Virus record (IMG/VR): IMGVR_UViG_3300049927_000012
Span: 1-38,417 of that record
Length of the DNA: 38,417 bases
Strand: one strand, 5' to 3'
Source: a virus
Below are positions 1 to 6,152 of the stretch, piece after piece. Under the pieces are notes generated by a model. That model searched no databases and was not told the origin of the DNA. It saw only the letters and a program-made list of their open reading frames with translations. The first letter of the stretch is position 1. Each line of letters opens with the position of its first letter. Made by a program: the position numbers and the translations under genes.

Positions 1-285
1 CGCAGGTTGGCGCCGCGCAGGTTGGCGCCGCGCAGGTCGGCGCCGCGCAGGTCGGCGCCGCGCAGGTTGGCGTCGCTCAGGTCGGCGCCGCTCAGGTTGG
101 CGTCGCGCAGGTTGGCGCCGCTCAGGTTGGCGCCGCTCAGGTTGGCGCCGCTCAGGTTGGCGCCGCGCAGGTTGGCGTCGCGCAGGTTGGCGCCGCGCAG
201 GTCGGCGTCGCTCAGGTCGGCGCCGCGCAGGTTGGCGTCGCGCAGGTTGGCGCCGCTCAGGTTGGCGCCGCTCAGGTTGGCGCCG
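1..285 (-). repeat. 15-bp tandem repeat encoding pentapeptides (left part)
   Basis: Nineteen perfect-length 15-bp units differ only at three or four positions (CGC/CTC, GGT/GGC, GCC/GTC). They code for A-N/D-L-R/S-G/D on the minus strand. The array continues at 38219-38417. The window ends fall inside it, as expected when an assembly or linearisation breaks in a repeat. Confidence 0.95.
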
Positions 286-437
286 CTCTCGGCCGCAGTC
301 TCGAGCGCAGCACGCAGCCACAAGCCGCTTTCGAGACCCTCCGGCGCTTCGAAGGTGAACAGCACGCGAGTCGAATCCCAGCGGCTAAGTATGCGCACTT
401 GGCGCGAGGCGGCGCTGGGCGCCTGGGCTTCGGTCAT
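1..437 (-). CDS. Pentapeptide-repeat protein, N-terminal part (continues at 38417)
   Basis: This is the first gene of the leftward operon. Its start codon is at 437-435, behind an AAGGAGAG ribosome-binding site. A short N-terminal domain of about 50 residues with no motif I recognise is followed by at least 19 A(N/D)L(R/S)(G/D) repeats running off the window edge. The reading frame resumes at the right end, and the joined gene (one copy of the CGCA overlap) gives 325 codons, so the protein is about 324 aa with some 32 repeats. Pentapeptide repeats fold into a right-handed quadrilateral beta-helix with four repeats per coil, so about eight coils are expected. Some family members (Qnr, MfpA) mimic DNA and bind gyrase. 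Whether this one does is unknown. The long plus-strand frame across the repeat is a shadow. Confidence 0.9.
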   Translation of the reverse strand, partial: MTEAQAPSAASRQVRILSRWDSTRVLFTFEAPEGLESGLWLRAALETAAESGANLSGANLSGANLRDANLRGADLSDADLRGANLRDANLRGANLSGANLSGANLSGANLRDANLSGADLSDANLRGADLRGADLRGANLRGANL

Positions 438-481
438 CTCTACTCTCCTTCGCGGCATCGAAGGGCGCCGCGTTGGAGATC

Positions 482-510
482 ATTAGACACGCATGTCCAA
501 CTCTTTGCAA
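482..510 (-). promoter_or_regulatory. Leftward sigma70-type promoter (PL)
   Basis: Read on the minus strand, TTGCAA (505-510) and TCTAAT (487-482) are separated by exactly 17 bp, a good match to TTGACA-N17-TATAAT. It lies 45 bp upstream of the pentapeptide-repeat start codon and would drive the whole leftward operon. A TGTCCAAC half-site lies in the spacer, suggesting repression by a protein bound there. Confidence 0.65.
493..502. promoter_or_regulatory. Operator-like half-site 1
   Basis: ATGTCCAACT lies inside the spacer of the leftward promoter. The same TGTCCAACT sequence recurs 25 bp away at 519-527, and its reverse complement occurs at 575-583. Repeated sites overlapping both divergent promoters are the usual pattern for a phage early repressor. 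The HTH protein encoded at 605 is the obvious candidate ligand, by inference. Confidence 0.45.
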
Positions 511-532
511 GACATATTTGTCCAACTTTACA
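505..532 (+). promoter_or_regulatory. Candidate rightward early promoter (PR)
   Basis: The palindromic TTGCAA at 505-510 can also serve as a rightward -35, with TTTACA (527-532) as a -10 after 16 bp. The -10 is only a fair match, so this is weaker than the leftward promoter. It would transcribe the HTH gene at 605 and the rightward early genes. Operator-like site 2 covers its spacer. Confidence 0.35.
518..527. promoter_or_regulatory. Operator-like half-site 2
   Basis: TTGTCCAACT directly repeats half-site 1 and is a perfect 9-bp inverted match (TTGTCCAAC/GTTGGACAA) to half-site 3. It sits between the candidate -35 and -10 of the rightward promoter. Confidence 0.45.
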
Positions 533-574
533 GAAATGTTTTAGGGGTACGTGTTTCCAAAAAGTTCTGGCTAT

Positions 575-590
575 GTTGGACAATTTTGTC
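575..590. promoter_or_regulatory. Operator-like half-site 3 with overlapping palindrome
   Basis: GTTGGACAA (575-583) is the inverted copy of half-site 2, and GACAA-TT-TTGTC (579-590) is a perfect short palindrome overlapping it. It ends 14 bp before the HTH gene start codon. A dimeric HTH protein could bind here and control its own synthesis. Confidence 0.4.
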
Positions 591-604
591 TTATCATGTG
601 GGCC

Positions 605-817
605 ATGAATACACGCGAACAACTGGCCGAGGCCCTTCGGGGCGTCAACGTCGCCAAACTGGCCCGGCACACCGGCATCGCTGAAAAGACGATCTATCGG
701 TTGCGCAATGGAGCCAACGATCCAACGCTCGGAACGGCGGAGCGACTGATTGCCGGCGCTGCCGAGATTAAGCAGGTGCCGAAGCCTGCGCCGGTCGACC
801 AGCAAGCAGCGGCCTGA
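605..817 (+). CDS. Small helix-turn-helix regulator (Cro/repressor-like)
   Basis: This 70-aa protein is first in the rightward unit. Residues about 10-36 (VAKLARHTGIAEKTIYRLRNG) form a lambda-repressor/XRE-type helix-turn-helix: AKLARHTGI as the first helix and turn, KTIYRLRNG as the recognition helix. There is no peptidase or oligomerisation domain, so it is Cro-sized. I chose ATG 605 over an in-frame start further upstream because the longer N-terminus would run through the operator palindrome and lacks HTH-family character. It sits directly downstream of a divergent promoter region with repeated TGTCCAAC sites, so autoregulation and control of the leftward promoter are likely, though not shown by sequence. 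Confidence 0.8.
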   Translation: MNTREQLAEALRGVNVAKLARHTGIAEKTIYRLRNGANDPTLGTAERLIAGAAEIKQVPKPAPVDQQAAA

Positions 818-819
818 GC

Positions 820-927
820 ATGCAGAACTTCTGGCGTGAACTCTGCGAGGGCGTTTCGGTGATCGTTGCCGTGGGAATCGTCATCGTCGCCTTCGTGGCG
901 ATCGGCTTCGCGATTGCGGGCTGCTGA
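820..927 (+). CDS. 35-aa single-pass membrane protein
   Basis: ATG 820 lies two bases after the stop of the HTH gene, so translation is probably coupled. The product starts MQNFWRELCEG and then has an almost uninterrupted hydrophobic stretch (residues 12-34, rich in V, I, A and F) ending in GC. It is one transmembrane helix with almost no soluble part. It is the first of three tandem mini-genes joined stop-to-start. Function is unknown; superinfection exclusion or membrane stress are possibilities only. Confidence 0.55.
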   Translation: MQNFWRELCEGVSVIVAVGIVIVAFVAIGFAIAGC

Positions 928-1062
928 ATGGCCCGCGATCCTGCCACCAACGTGATCCGCGACTTCGGCTGGCTGATGGTCGCCGTGTTCATCTGCTCCG
1001 CGGCTCTCGCATGCCTGGGACTGTGGGGCTTGTGGCACCTCGTGCTCTGGCTGGTGGCTTGA
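928..1062 (+). CDS. 44-aa single-pass membrane protein
   Basis: The start codon directly abuts the previous stop (TGAATG). After a polar N-terminus (MARDPATNVIRDFG) there is one long hydrophobic segment from about residue 15 to the C-terminus, rich in W, L, V and A. No Shine-Dalgarno sequence is evident, which fits translational coupling. The product is not a recognised family member. Confidence 0.5.
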   Translation: MARDPATNVIRDFGWLMVAVFICSAALACLGLWGLWHLVLWLVA

Positions 1063-1179
1063 ATGCGCCGCTACGTCGCCGCCTTCGTTGCCGTGCTGCT
1101 CATCGCGCTCGGTTCCGCCGCATATCTGACCGCCGGGCCGCGCGATGCGCTGCTCACGGCGCTTGTGGTGGGCCAGTAG
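1063..1179 (+). CDS. 38-aa membrane or exported mini-protein
   Basis: It abuts the preceding gene (TGAATG). The sequence MRRYVAAFVAVLLIALGSAA resembles a short signal peptide or signal anchor (positively charged n-region, hydrophobic core, small-residue AxA-like end), followed by 18 mixed residues. No homologue comes to mind. The stop is again abutted by an ATG (TAGATG) opening a 53-codon frame that I do not accept as a gene. Confidence 0.45.
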   Translation: MRRYVAAFVAVLLIALGSAAYLTAGPRDALLTALVVGQ

Positions 1180-1261
1180 ATGGCGCATCACAGCTTCCTC
1201 CCGGCGAGCGCTTGCTTGATCAGGCGCAGTAGCAGCGCTTGCGCCGCGGCGCGGGCCCATT

Positions 1262-1303
1262 CGATGTCGTGTTGCGAGTTCATGGACGCATCGTCTTTTT
1301 TTT
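1262..1303 (+). terminator. Candidate rho-independent terminator
   Basis: CGATG-(T)-CGT pairs with ACG-CATCG around a 15-nt loop (stem arms 1262-1270 and 1286-1293), followed by TC and eight T residues (1296-1303). The stem is modest, with one bulge and a large loop, so termination may be partial. The 174 bases between 1180 and 1353 hold no convincing gene. Confidence 0.4.
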
Positions 1304-1353
1304 GGCCGAAACGGTCTTCCCTCAGCGACCCTAGAACTTAGGACAGCCCCGAA

Positions 1354-1737
1354 ATGAACACCGGACGCCTCTTCTACGAGGACAAATTCGACGCTCTGCA
1401 GACCATGGTTGGCGAGAGCGGCAAGGGCTTCAAGGCGTGCGCCGCGTACCTGTGGCCGGACCTGAAGCCAGAGACGGGCTACGCCAAGCTCAAGGACTGC
1501 CTGAACGCCAACGGCAGCGAGAAGCTGAAGTTCGGCCAGGTGCTCGTGCTCATGGCGTTCTGCGAGCGCTACGACCCGCTGCTCTACCTCTGCGACGAGA
1601 CGCTGCACGCGCGGCCGGACCGCAAGACCGTCGACGACGAGTCCGTGAAGCTCGTCGAGGTCATCGGCGCTGCCGCGTCGACGCTGAACAAGGCGATGGC
1701 GCAGCTCGAGCGGTTGCAGGGGAGGGCGACAGCGTGA
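1354..1737 (+). CDS. Conserved phage early protein, possible regulator (127 aa)
   Basis: A 127-aa soluble protein. The region GYAKLKDCLNANGSEKLKFG (about residues 42-61) followed by a helical stretch and DPLLYLCDE resembles a protein common in Burkholderia and related phages near the replication genes. The overall layout (a one-helix-turn-one-helix region, then a C-terminal helix) recalls small phage regulators of the CII/CP76 kind, but I see no decisive motif. The start is ATG 1354, with AGGA nine bases upstream. It overlaps the next gene by four bases (GTGA). Confidence 0.75.
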   Translation: MNTGRLFYEDKFDALQTMVGESGKGFKACAAYLWPDLKPETGYAKLKDCLNANGSEKLKFGQVLVLMAFCERYDPLLYLCDETLHARPDRKTVDDESVKLVEVIGAAASTLNKAMAQLERLQGRATA

Positions 1738-2555
1738 AGTGGTCTGCCTTCTCAACTGCTGTTGAAGAGCTCGCCGAGCAGCAGCCTCGCGTGAGTCGCT
1801 TGCTGTCGCTTGCGCAGCGCTTCTACTTGCCCAGCGCAGTCGACATGATCGTCAACAAGAGGCATGTCGACCTCTTCGAGTGCTACCAGTTGCCGTTCGA
1901 CTGTGTCGCGGTCCTCACGGAGACAAAGCTCGATGGGCTGCCGACGCAGTGCATTGCGCTTGCCGTCGCGGTAGACGGCGCCACGAATGCCGCTGAACGC
2001 GTATGCCGCCCTGAATCGGTTCCGATCGATGCATGGTTGACGATCTTCAGCATCGTTCTTCAGCCTTCAGACGGGCGCTGGAAATTCCACGGAAGCGTCA
2101 TGTTGGCGAAGGACGCCGAGGGCCTAAAAACATACCTCCAAGACATACCTGGCGTGCGGGCGCTTCTTGAGCAATATGACTTAGAACGCCTGGTTCGCGA
2201 GTTCGAACCAGACACGCACATCATCACGACGCTGTGCGTCATGTTGTCGTTGAAGAACTCGAAAACCTGTCGAGTTGCTGCGCCTGTCAAAGTCAATTCC
2301 AAACGAGCAAGGAATGGGCGAGCGCCACTCCTCGACTACCACGTTCTGAGCGTGGACGGTGAAGTCTGGGATCGATCTGAATCGGCGCTAGGCAGTGGGA
2401 CCGGGCTGCGGTCACACCTACGCCGCGGGCATATCAGAAGACTTGGCAACGGACACCGCGTTTGGGTGCGACAAGCCTACGTCCACGGATCGAAGGACGG
2501 CTTCGTATCGAAGGAATATGACGTCGACGTGGCGGGGAAGGGGTGCGATCAATGA
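1734..2555 (+). CDS. Conserved hypothetical phage protein (273 aa)
   Basis: It starts with GTG 1734 inside the previous stop (GTGA), preceded by a GGGGAGGG ribosome-binding site. The C-terminus (HLRRGHIRRLGNGHRVWVRQAYVHG split around residues 235-260) is a highly basic motif seen in many unrelated phages. It suggests nucleic-acid contact, but no function is established to my knowledge. Parts of the gene (about 2100-2300) use noticeably more A/T than the neighbours, hinting at a separate origin. Confidence 0.75.
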   Translation: MKWSAFSTAVEELAEQQPRVSRLLSLAQRFYLPSAVDMIVNKRHVDLFECYQLPFDCVAVLTETKLDGLPTQCIALAVAVDGATNAAERVCRPESVPIDAWLTIFSIVLQPSDGRWKFHGSVMLAKDAEGLKTYLQDIPGVRALLEQYDLERLVREFEPDTHIITTLCVMLSLKNSKTCRVAAPVKVNSKRARNGRAPLLDYHVLSVDGEVWDRSESALGSGTGLRSHLRRGHIRRLGNGHRVWVRQAYVHGSKDGFVSKEYDVDVAGKGCDQ

Positions 2556-2854
2556 AGCACGCCTTCGCCTCGCACCTGGCCGGCCGGATGCTGCCGGGCC
2601 TGTTCACCTACCTCGGCGTCGGCAAGAAGGAACGCTTCCCCGGCGATCCGTGGCCGCATCTGAACTCCGCGCCGGCCTGGTATTGGATGCACTCCACGGG
2701 CTGCAGCGCGGGGCTGTATCGCAGCCGCCCGGTCGCTCGCCAGGCATTCCCCGCCGACCTCGACGCGCTCTTCGTGAGCATGCCGGCGGCGCGGCCCAAT
2801 CAACCTCGAGCAGCTGCGATTCAGCCGGCGCTCTTTCCGGAGACACGCGCCTAA
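2552..2854 (+). CDS. Hypothetical protein (100 aa)
   Basis: ATG 2552 overlaps the upstream stop (ATGA) and its own stop overlaps the next start (TAATG), so it sits in a translationally coupled chain. The sequence has several W, C and H residues (WPHLNSAPAWYWMHSTGC) but no motif I can assign. The C-terminus ends QPALFPETRA. Confidence 0.65.
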   Translation: MKHAFASHLAGRMLPGLFTYLGVGKKERFPGDPWPHLNSAPAWYWMHSTGCSAGLYRSRPVARQAFPADLDALFVSMPAARPNQPRAAAIQPALFPETRA

Positions 2855-3390
2855 TGGCCACTCGACGCACCACCATCAGCAAGAAGCGCCGATTCGACAT
2901 CTTCAAACGCGACGGTTTCGCGTGTCAGTACTGCGGCGCCACGCCGCCCAGTGTCGTGCTGCACCTGGACCATATCGTCGCGCTCGCGAACGACGGCGCC
3001 AACGACGACGACAACCTGGTGACGTCCTGCGAGCCCTGCAATCTTGGCAAGGGCGCGCATCCCCTAACGGCTGTTCCGCAGTCGCTCGCCGATAAGGCTG
3101 CGGAGGTTTCCGAGCGCGAGGCGCAGCTTCTGGGCTACCAGGAAGTGCTCGAGGCCCGGCGCCAGCGCATCGAGGACGAAACCTGGCGCGTGGTCGAAAT
3201 CATGTTCCCCGGCTGCAGCGAGAAGGGCCTGTCACGCGACTGGCTGCGCAGCACGCGCAACTTCATCGAGAAACTGGGGCTCTATGTCGCGCTGGAGGCC
3301 GCCGACATGGCCGCCGCGCGCACCTACTCGAACGATCGGCGCTTCCGCTATTTCTGCGGCATCTGCTGGAACAAAGTCAGGGCCGACTGA
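2854..3390 (+). CDS. HNH endonuclease
   Basis: A 178-aa protein with a canonical HNH nuclease in its N-terminal half: zinc-binding C24-x2-C27 and C59-x2-C62, and the H37-L-D-H40 ... N54 ... C-E-P-C-N63 core. The family makes metal-dependent cuts in DNA. In phages such proteins act as nicking endonucleases near packaging genes, as homing enzymes, or in recombination. Here it lies upstream of the replication initiator rather than beside the terminase, so a replication or recombination role, or a free-standing selfish role, are both possible. The C-terminal half (residues 75-178) is helical and unassigned. Confidence 0.9.
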   Translation: MATRRTTISKKRRFDIFKRDGFACQYCGATPPSVVLHLDHIVALANDGANDDDNLVTSCEPCNLGKGAHPLTAVPQSLADKAAEVSEREAQLLGYQEVLEARRQRIEDETWRVVEIMFPGCSEKGLSRDWLRSTRNFIEKLGLYVALEAADMAAARTYSNDRRFRYFCGICWNKVRAD

Positions 3391-3391
3391 A

Positions 3392-4348
3392 ATGGCACGC
3401 GCACGCAATATCAAACCCGGGTTCTTCAAGAACGAAGACCTCGCCGAATGCTCTGCATTCGCGCGCCTGTGCTTCGCTGGTATCTGGACTCTTGCCGACA
3501 GGGAAGGGCGCCTTGAGGACCGGGCCAAGCGCATCAAGGGCGAGCTGTTCGCCTACGACTCGGTCGAGGTCGAGCCACTGCTCCAGGAGCTCGCGCGCTA
3601 CGGCTTCATCCTTCGCTACAAGGACAAGGCCGGCCTCGGAATTATCCAGGTTCTGGAGTTCCGCAAACACCAAACGCCTCACTTCAAGGAAGCAGAAAGC
3701 ATCCTTGCATCACCACAAAGCCTAGGGCTTTTGCCTGATGCATCAAACAAAAACCCAGGACTATGCGGTGATTCAAAGGGCGCAAAGACTGAGGCAAGCC
3801 CAGGGATTGAAGGGCAAGAGTATCGATTCAATGAGGGGTCAGCCGCCCCTGATTCTCTGATACCTGATTCTCTGATACCTGATACCGGATACCGGATACC
3901 TGATTCCCTTCAAGGGCAGGAGTCGCCTTCGGCGTCGCCACCCCCGGCCACGCCGAAGAAGCCTCCCATTCCCAAGCCCGACGACGTCTCCGACGAGATC
4001 TGGTCGGACTGGTGCCAACTCCGTCGGCAAAAGAAGGCCACGGTCACGGCCACTGTGCTGCGCGGCGCGCGGTATGAGGCGACCAAGGCGAGCCTGACGC
4101 TCGAGCGATTCCTGGCGATCTGGTGTCTGCGTGGCTCCCAGGGACTCGAAGCATCGTGGTTGACACCGACCGAACGCACCAACAGCCACGCCCAGCACCA
4201 GCCCGAATCCTTCCGCGAGCGCGACGAGCGCCTTGCAGCCGAGAAAGCATCCGCCTTCATGGGCAAACCCACCCCGACGCGACGCGCCGGCCAATCCGAT
4301 TTCATCGACGTGGAGACTCGCGATGTCACTCCCCGACAACTGGGTTGA
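3392..4348 (+). CDS. Replication initiator-like protein (lambda O/DnaD-type layout)
   Basis: A 318-aa protein. Residues 1-100 (ARNIKPGFFKNEDLAEC, FAGIWTLADREGRLEDR, LARYGFILRYKDK, FRKHQTPHF) match the winged-helix N-terminal domain found in phage replisome-organiser proteins. Residues 105-215 are a low-complexity linker, including repeated PDSLIPDSLIPD and a proline-rich run. The C-terminal part (DEIWSDWCQLRRQKKA onward) is helical and similar to replication-protein C-termini. Like lambda O, the DNA-binding domain comes first and the linker is coded by repeated DNA that could be the origin. ATG 3392 follows the HNH stop by one base. Confidence 0.75.
   Translation: MARARNIKPGFFKNEDLAECSAFARLCFAGIWTLADREGRLEDRAKRIKGELFAYDSVEVEPLLQELARYGFILRYKDKAGLGIIQVLEFRKHQTPHFKEAESILASPQSLGLLPDASNKNPGLCGDSKGAKTEASPGIEGQEYRFNEGSAAPDSLIPDSLIPDTGYRIPDSLQGQESPSASPPPATPKKPPIPKPDDVSDEIWSDWCQLRRQKKATVTATVLRGARYEATKASLTLERFLAIWCLRGSQGLEASWLTPTERTNSHAQHQPESFRERDERLAAEKASAFMGKPTPTRRAGQSDFIDVETRDVTPRQLG
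3848..3910. repeat. Iteron-like direct repeats, candidate replication origin
   Basis: CCTGAT(T/A)C occurs at 3848, 3863, 3878 and 3899 (spacings 15, 15 and 21). The first two are full 15-bp repeats (CCTGATTCTCTGATA), and CCGGATA is duplicated between the third and fourth. The array lies within the initiator-like gene beside a more A/T-rich stretch (about 3700-3840), which includes an ATTGAA/TTCAAT inverted repeat. This is the arrangement of the lambda origin inside gene O. Origin activity is an inference. Confidence 0.5.
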
Positions 4349-4778
4349 CCAGCTGTTCTCGAAGCTCACCCTAACCTACGGCCAAGCCTTCATGCGCCAG
4401 TACGACGGCCTACCCCTGGACGAGGTCAAGGCGAACTGGGCGCACGAGCTCGGGTGCTTCGCGCAGTCGAAGGACGCGATTCGCTACGGCCTCGAGCGCC
4501 TGCCGACGGATCGGCCGCCCAACGTGCTGCAGTTCCGCGTGCTGTGCAATCGCCCCACCGAGCACGACACGAAGACGCTGCGCCTTCCCGCGCCGCCCGC
4601 CAACCCGGAGATCGCCGCACGCATTCGCGCCGCCTTCAAGCGCCCGCTGCAGGAGATTCAGCCCAAGGACTGGGCGTGGAAGCTGCGCGGCCGCGAACTC
4701 GGCGGCGAGAAGCTGACCGCATACCAGCACCAGTGCTGGCGTGATGCGATTGGCAGTGACCTGGCGGAGGCTGCATGA
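4323..4778 (+). CDS. Possible helicase-loader-type replication protein (151 aa)
   Basis: It begins inside the end of the initiator gene (26-bp overlap) and ends in a 4-bp overlap with the next gene. The sequence (DNWVDQLFSKLTLTYG near the N-terminus, LPTDRPPNVLQFRVLCNRP centrally) matches a family that regularly follows initiator genes in phages of this type, in the position of lambda P. That position suggests recruitment of the host replicative helicase. No catalytic motif is present, and the role is inferred from context. Confidence 0.6.
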   Translation: MSLPDNWVDQLFSKLTLTYGQAFMRQYDGLPLDEVKANWAHELGCFAQSKDAIRYGLERLPTDRPPNVLQFRVLCNRPTEHDTKTLRLPAPPANPEIAARIRAAFKRPLQEIQPKDWAWKLRGRELGGEKLTAYQHQCWRDAIGSDLAEAA

Positions 4779-4954
4779 CTGAACCCTGCCGCACCGCATG
4801 CCCCGCCGACGACTGCGCCGGCCGCTCATTCCCGCCTGACTGTCGCACCAACCCCGCAACACGCGAACTTCAACTCCGCGCCCACGAGCAGCAGAAGCGC
4901 CAGGAACGTGAGTTCGCATTCGAGCGCCGGCAACCGACCGAGGAATTCGCATGA
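4775..4954 (+). CDS. Small cysteine-containing protein (59 aa)
   Basis: ATG 4775 overlaps the preceding stop (ATGA), and the next gene starts in its own stop (ATGA). The N-terminal half carries four cysteines (C5, C9, C14, C23) with spacing that could bind a metal. The C-terminal half is a charged helix (ELQLRAHEQQKRQEREFAFE). Function unknown. Confidence 0.6.
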   Translation: MTEPCRTACPADDCAGRSFPPDCRTNPATRELQLRAHEQQKRQEREFAFERRQPTEEFA

Positions 4955-5136
4955 TCCCGCTGCGCGCTACCGTCAAGGGCGACACCCTGACCACGCAGAC
5001 CTTCGCCTGCAGTCGCTGCCACCAGGGCAGCCCACAGGCCGGCTCTGGCTGGATCCGCGTTCGCGGCATGCGGGTGCATGTGTGCGCCGCGAATCTGTCG
5101 CGTGCTACGCGCGCGCATTTACCGGAGGTTGCATGA
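4951..5136 (+). CDS. Small zinc-ribbon-like protein (61 aa)
   Basis: Starts at ATG 4951 within the previous stop. The CSRC pair at residues 20-23 and a single later cysteine in HVCA may form a partial zinc site. Such tiny one-zinc proteins are common in phage replication regions. No function is known. Confidence 0.6.
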   Translation: MIPLRATVKGDTLTTQTFACSRCHQGSPQAGSGWIRVRGMRVHVCAANLSRATRAHLPEVA

Positions 5137-5342
5137 GCACCAAAACCCCGGGCGTGTACAGGCGCCTGATCGCATTCTTCGAGGCCAACCCCGATGAGGA
5201 ATTAACGCGGGCCGACATCATCGTGAAGTTCGACGCAAGCACCAAGAACGTCGATGCCGCGCTGAGTCGCGCGCGGCTTGAGAGGCGCATTGAATCCGTG
5301 CATGCGTACCGGGTGCCGGTCATGAAACGGGGGGCGAAATGA
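5133..5342 (+). CDS. Small winged-helix-like protein (69 aa)
   Basis: ATG 5133 has an excellent GGAGG ribosome-binding site within the previous gene's 3' end. Residues 1-60 (YRRLIAFFEANPDEELTRAD, then SRARLERRIESV) read as a compact winged helix: helix, ELTRADI turn, recognition helix (KNVDAALSRARLERR), then a basic tail. It probably binds DNA. It overlaps the resolvase gene by four bases. Confidence 0.65.
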   Translation: MSTKTPGVYRRLIAFFEANPDEELTRADIIVKFDASTKNVDAALSRARLERRIESVHAYRVPVMKRGAK

Positions 5343-5785
5343 TCCAAGTCATCATCCCCGGCCAGCCCCAAGCGAAAGGCCGCGCCAAGATCGTCAAGAT
5401 CGGCGGCTTCTCGCGCATGGCCACGCCAGCGAAGACGGTCGCCTACGAAGGCCTCGTCGCCCTCTGCGCCCAGGAAGCGCTGCGCGGCGCCCCGCTGTTC
5501 GACGGCCCGGTGCGCGTGCGCATGAACCTCTGGTGCCAGACGCCCAAGAGCCTGACGAAGCGCGAGCGCGCGGACATCGCCACCGGCGCCAAGCGGCCGA
5601 CCACGAAGCCCGACATCGATAACGTCGTGAAGGCCATCTTCGACGGCTTCAACGGCGTGCTCTGGCGCGATGACGTTCAGGTCGTGGAGCTCACCGTCTC
5701 CAAGCACTACGCCCCCAACGCGCCGAGCGTCGTGGTCAACGTCGAGAGCATCGTGGTGGCGGACTTGATCGCGGAGACTGCATGA
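5339..5785 (+). CDS. rusA: RusA-family Holliday-junction resolvase
   Basis: A 148-aa protein, close to the 120-150 aa usual for RusA enzymes. It has the N-terminal GQPQAKGRAK segment, a TP-KT-YE motif (residues 29-37), the catalytic KPDIDN (D92 and D94) with K98 and D102, then NGVLWRDD-VQV (D111, D112) and K122. RusA dimers cut four-way junctions made during recombination and replication, preparing branched phage DNA for packaging. It is coupled to both neighbours by ATGA overlaps. The RecE-like exonuclease in the leftward operon is the likely partner pathway. Confidence 0.93.
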   Translation: MIQVIIPGQPQAKGRAKIVKIGGFSRMATPAKTVAYEGLVALCAQEALRGAPLFDGPVRVRMNLWCQTPKSLTKRERADIATGAKRPTTKPDIDNVVKAIFDGFNGVLWRDDVQVVELTVSKHYAPNAPSVVVNVESIVVADLIAETA

Positions 5786-6000
5786 CATGCCTGGACTGCG
5801 ATCTCGCCGCGAAGAAGCGGCACCACGGCTTTCGCTCCGGCTGCCAAGGCTGCGCAGCCCGCTCGTTGGTGCGCAGCCCGCACTGGCGCCGCGTGCAGGC
5901 TGCAGGCGTGCAGGACAGGCCCTACCGCGCCGCGCTGGCTCAGTTCGGGCTGACACACGAGCAGGTCAAGGCTGCCGCGGCTGCGGACAAGGCGAGCTAG
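5782..6000 (+). CDS. Small zinc-finger protein (72 aa)
   Basis: Starts in the resolvase stop (ATGA). CLDC (residues 3-6) and CQGC (residues 21-24) make a four-cysteine zinc site, followed by a basic SLVRSPHWRRVQAAG helix and a C-terminal helix (QFGLTHEQVKAAA). Probably a nucleic-acid or protein adaptor; exact role unknown. Confidence 0.7.
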   Translation: MTCLDCDLAAKKRHHGFRSGCQGCAARSLVRSPHWRRVQAAGVQDRPYRAALAQFGLTHEQVKAAAAADKAS

Positions 6001-6002
6001 TC

Positions 6003-6152
6003 GTGACCCTGACGCTCGTCCCCAAGGGCCGCGGTAACTGGCGCCGCATGACGATGACCGTCGAGGACGAGCGCGGCGGCCTGGTCATCCTCGCCGGGCA
6101 AACCCTCACGCTGGGCGGCATCGTCTGGCGGATCACGAAAGTTGAACCATGA
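6003..6152 (+). CDS. Small conserved phage protein (49 aa)
   Basis: Uses GTG 6003, two bases after the previous stop. The sequence is a short all-beta protein (TLTLVPKGRGNWR near the start, ILAGQTLTLGGIVWRITKVEP near the end) of a type I recall in other phages at this position. No function known. Its end overlaps the next gene by four bases. Confidence 0.65.
   Translation: MTLTLVPKGRGNWRRMTMTVEDERGGLVILAGQTLTLGGIVWRITKVEP

Noticed and set aside
7-486. Plus-strand open frame of Arg/Leu/Ala/Pro repeats
   Set aside because: It is the antisense of the pentapeptide-repeat gene, has no ribosome-binding site and runs through the control region.
1188-1283. Minus-strand 31-residue amphipathic frame (MNSQHDIEWARAAAQALLLR start)
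   Set aside because: Protein-like composition but no ribosome-binding site, opposite to the operon, and overlapping the terminator hairpin. Left open as a weak possibility.
1180-1341. 53-codon plus-strand frame abutting the third mini-gene (TAGATG)
   Set aside because: Serine/cysteine/arginine-rich with no coherent structure, and it runs through a probable terminator stem and T-tract.
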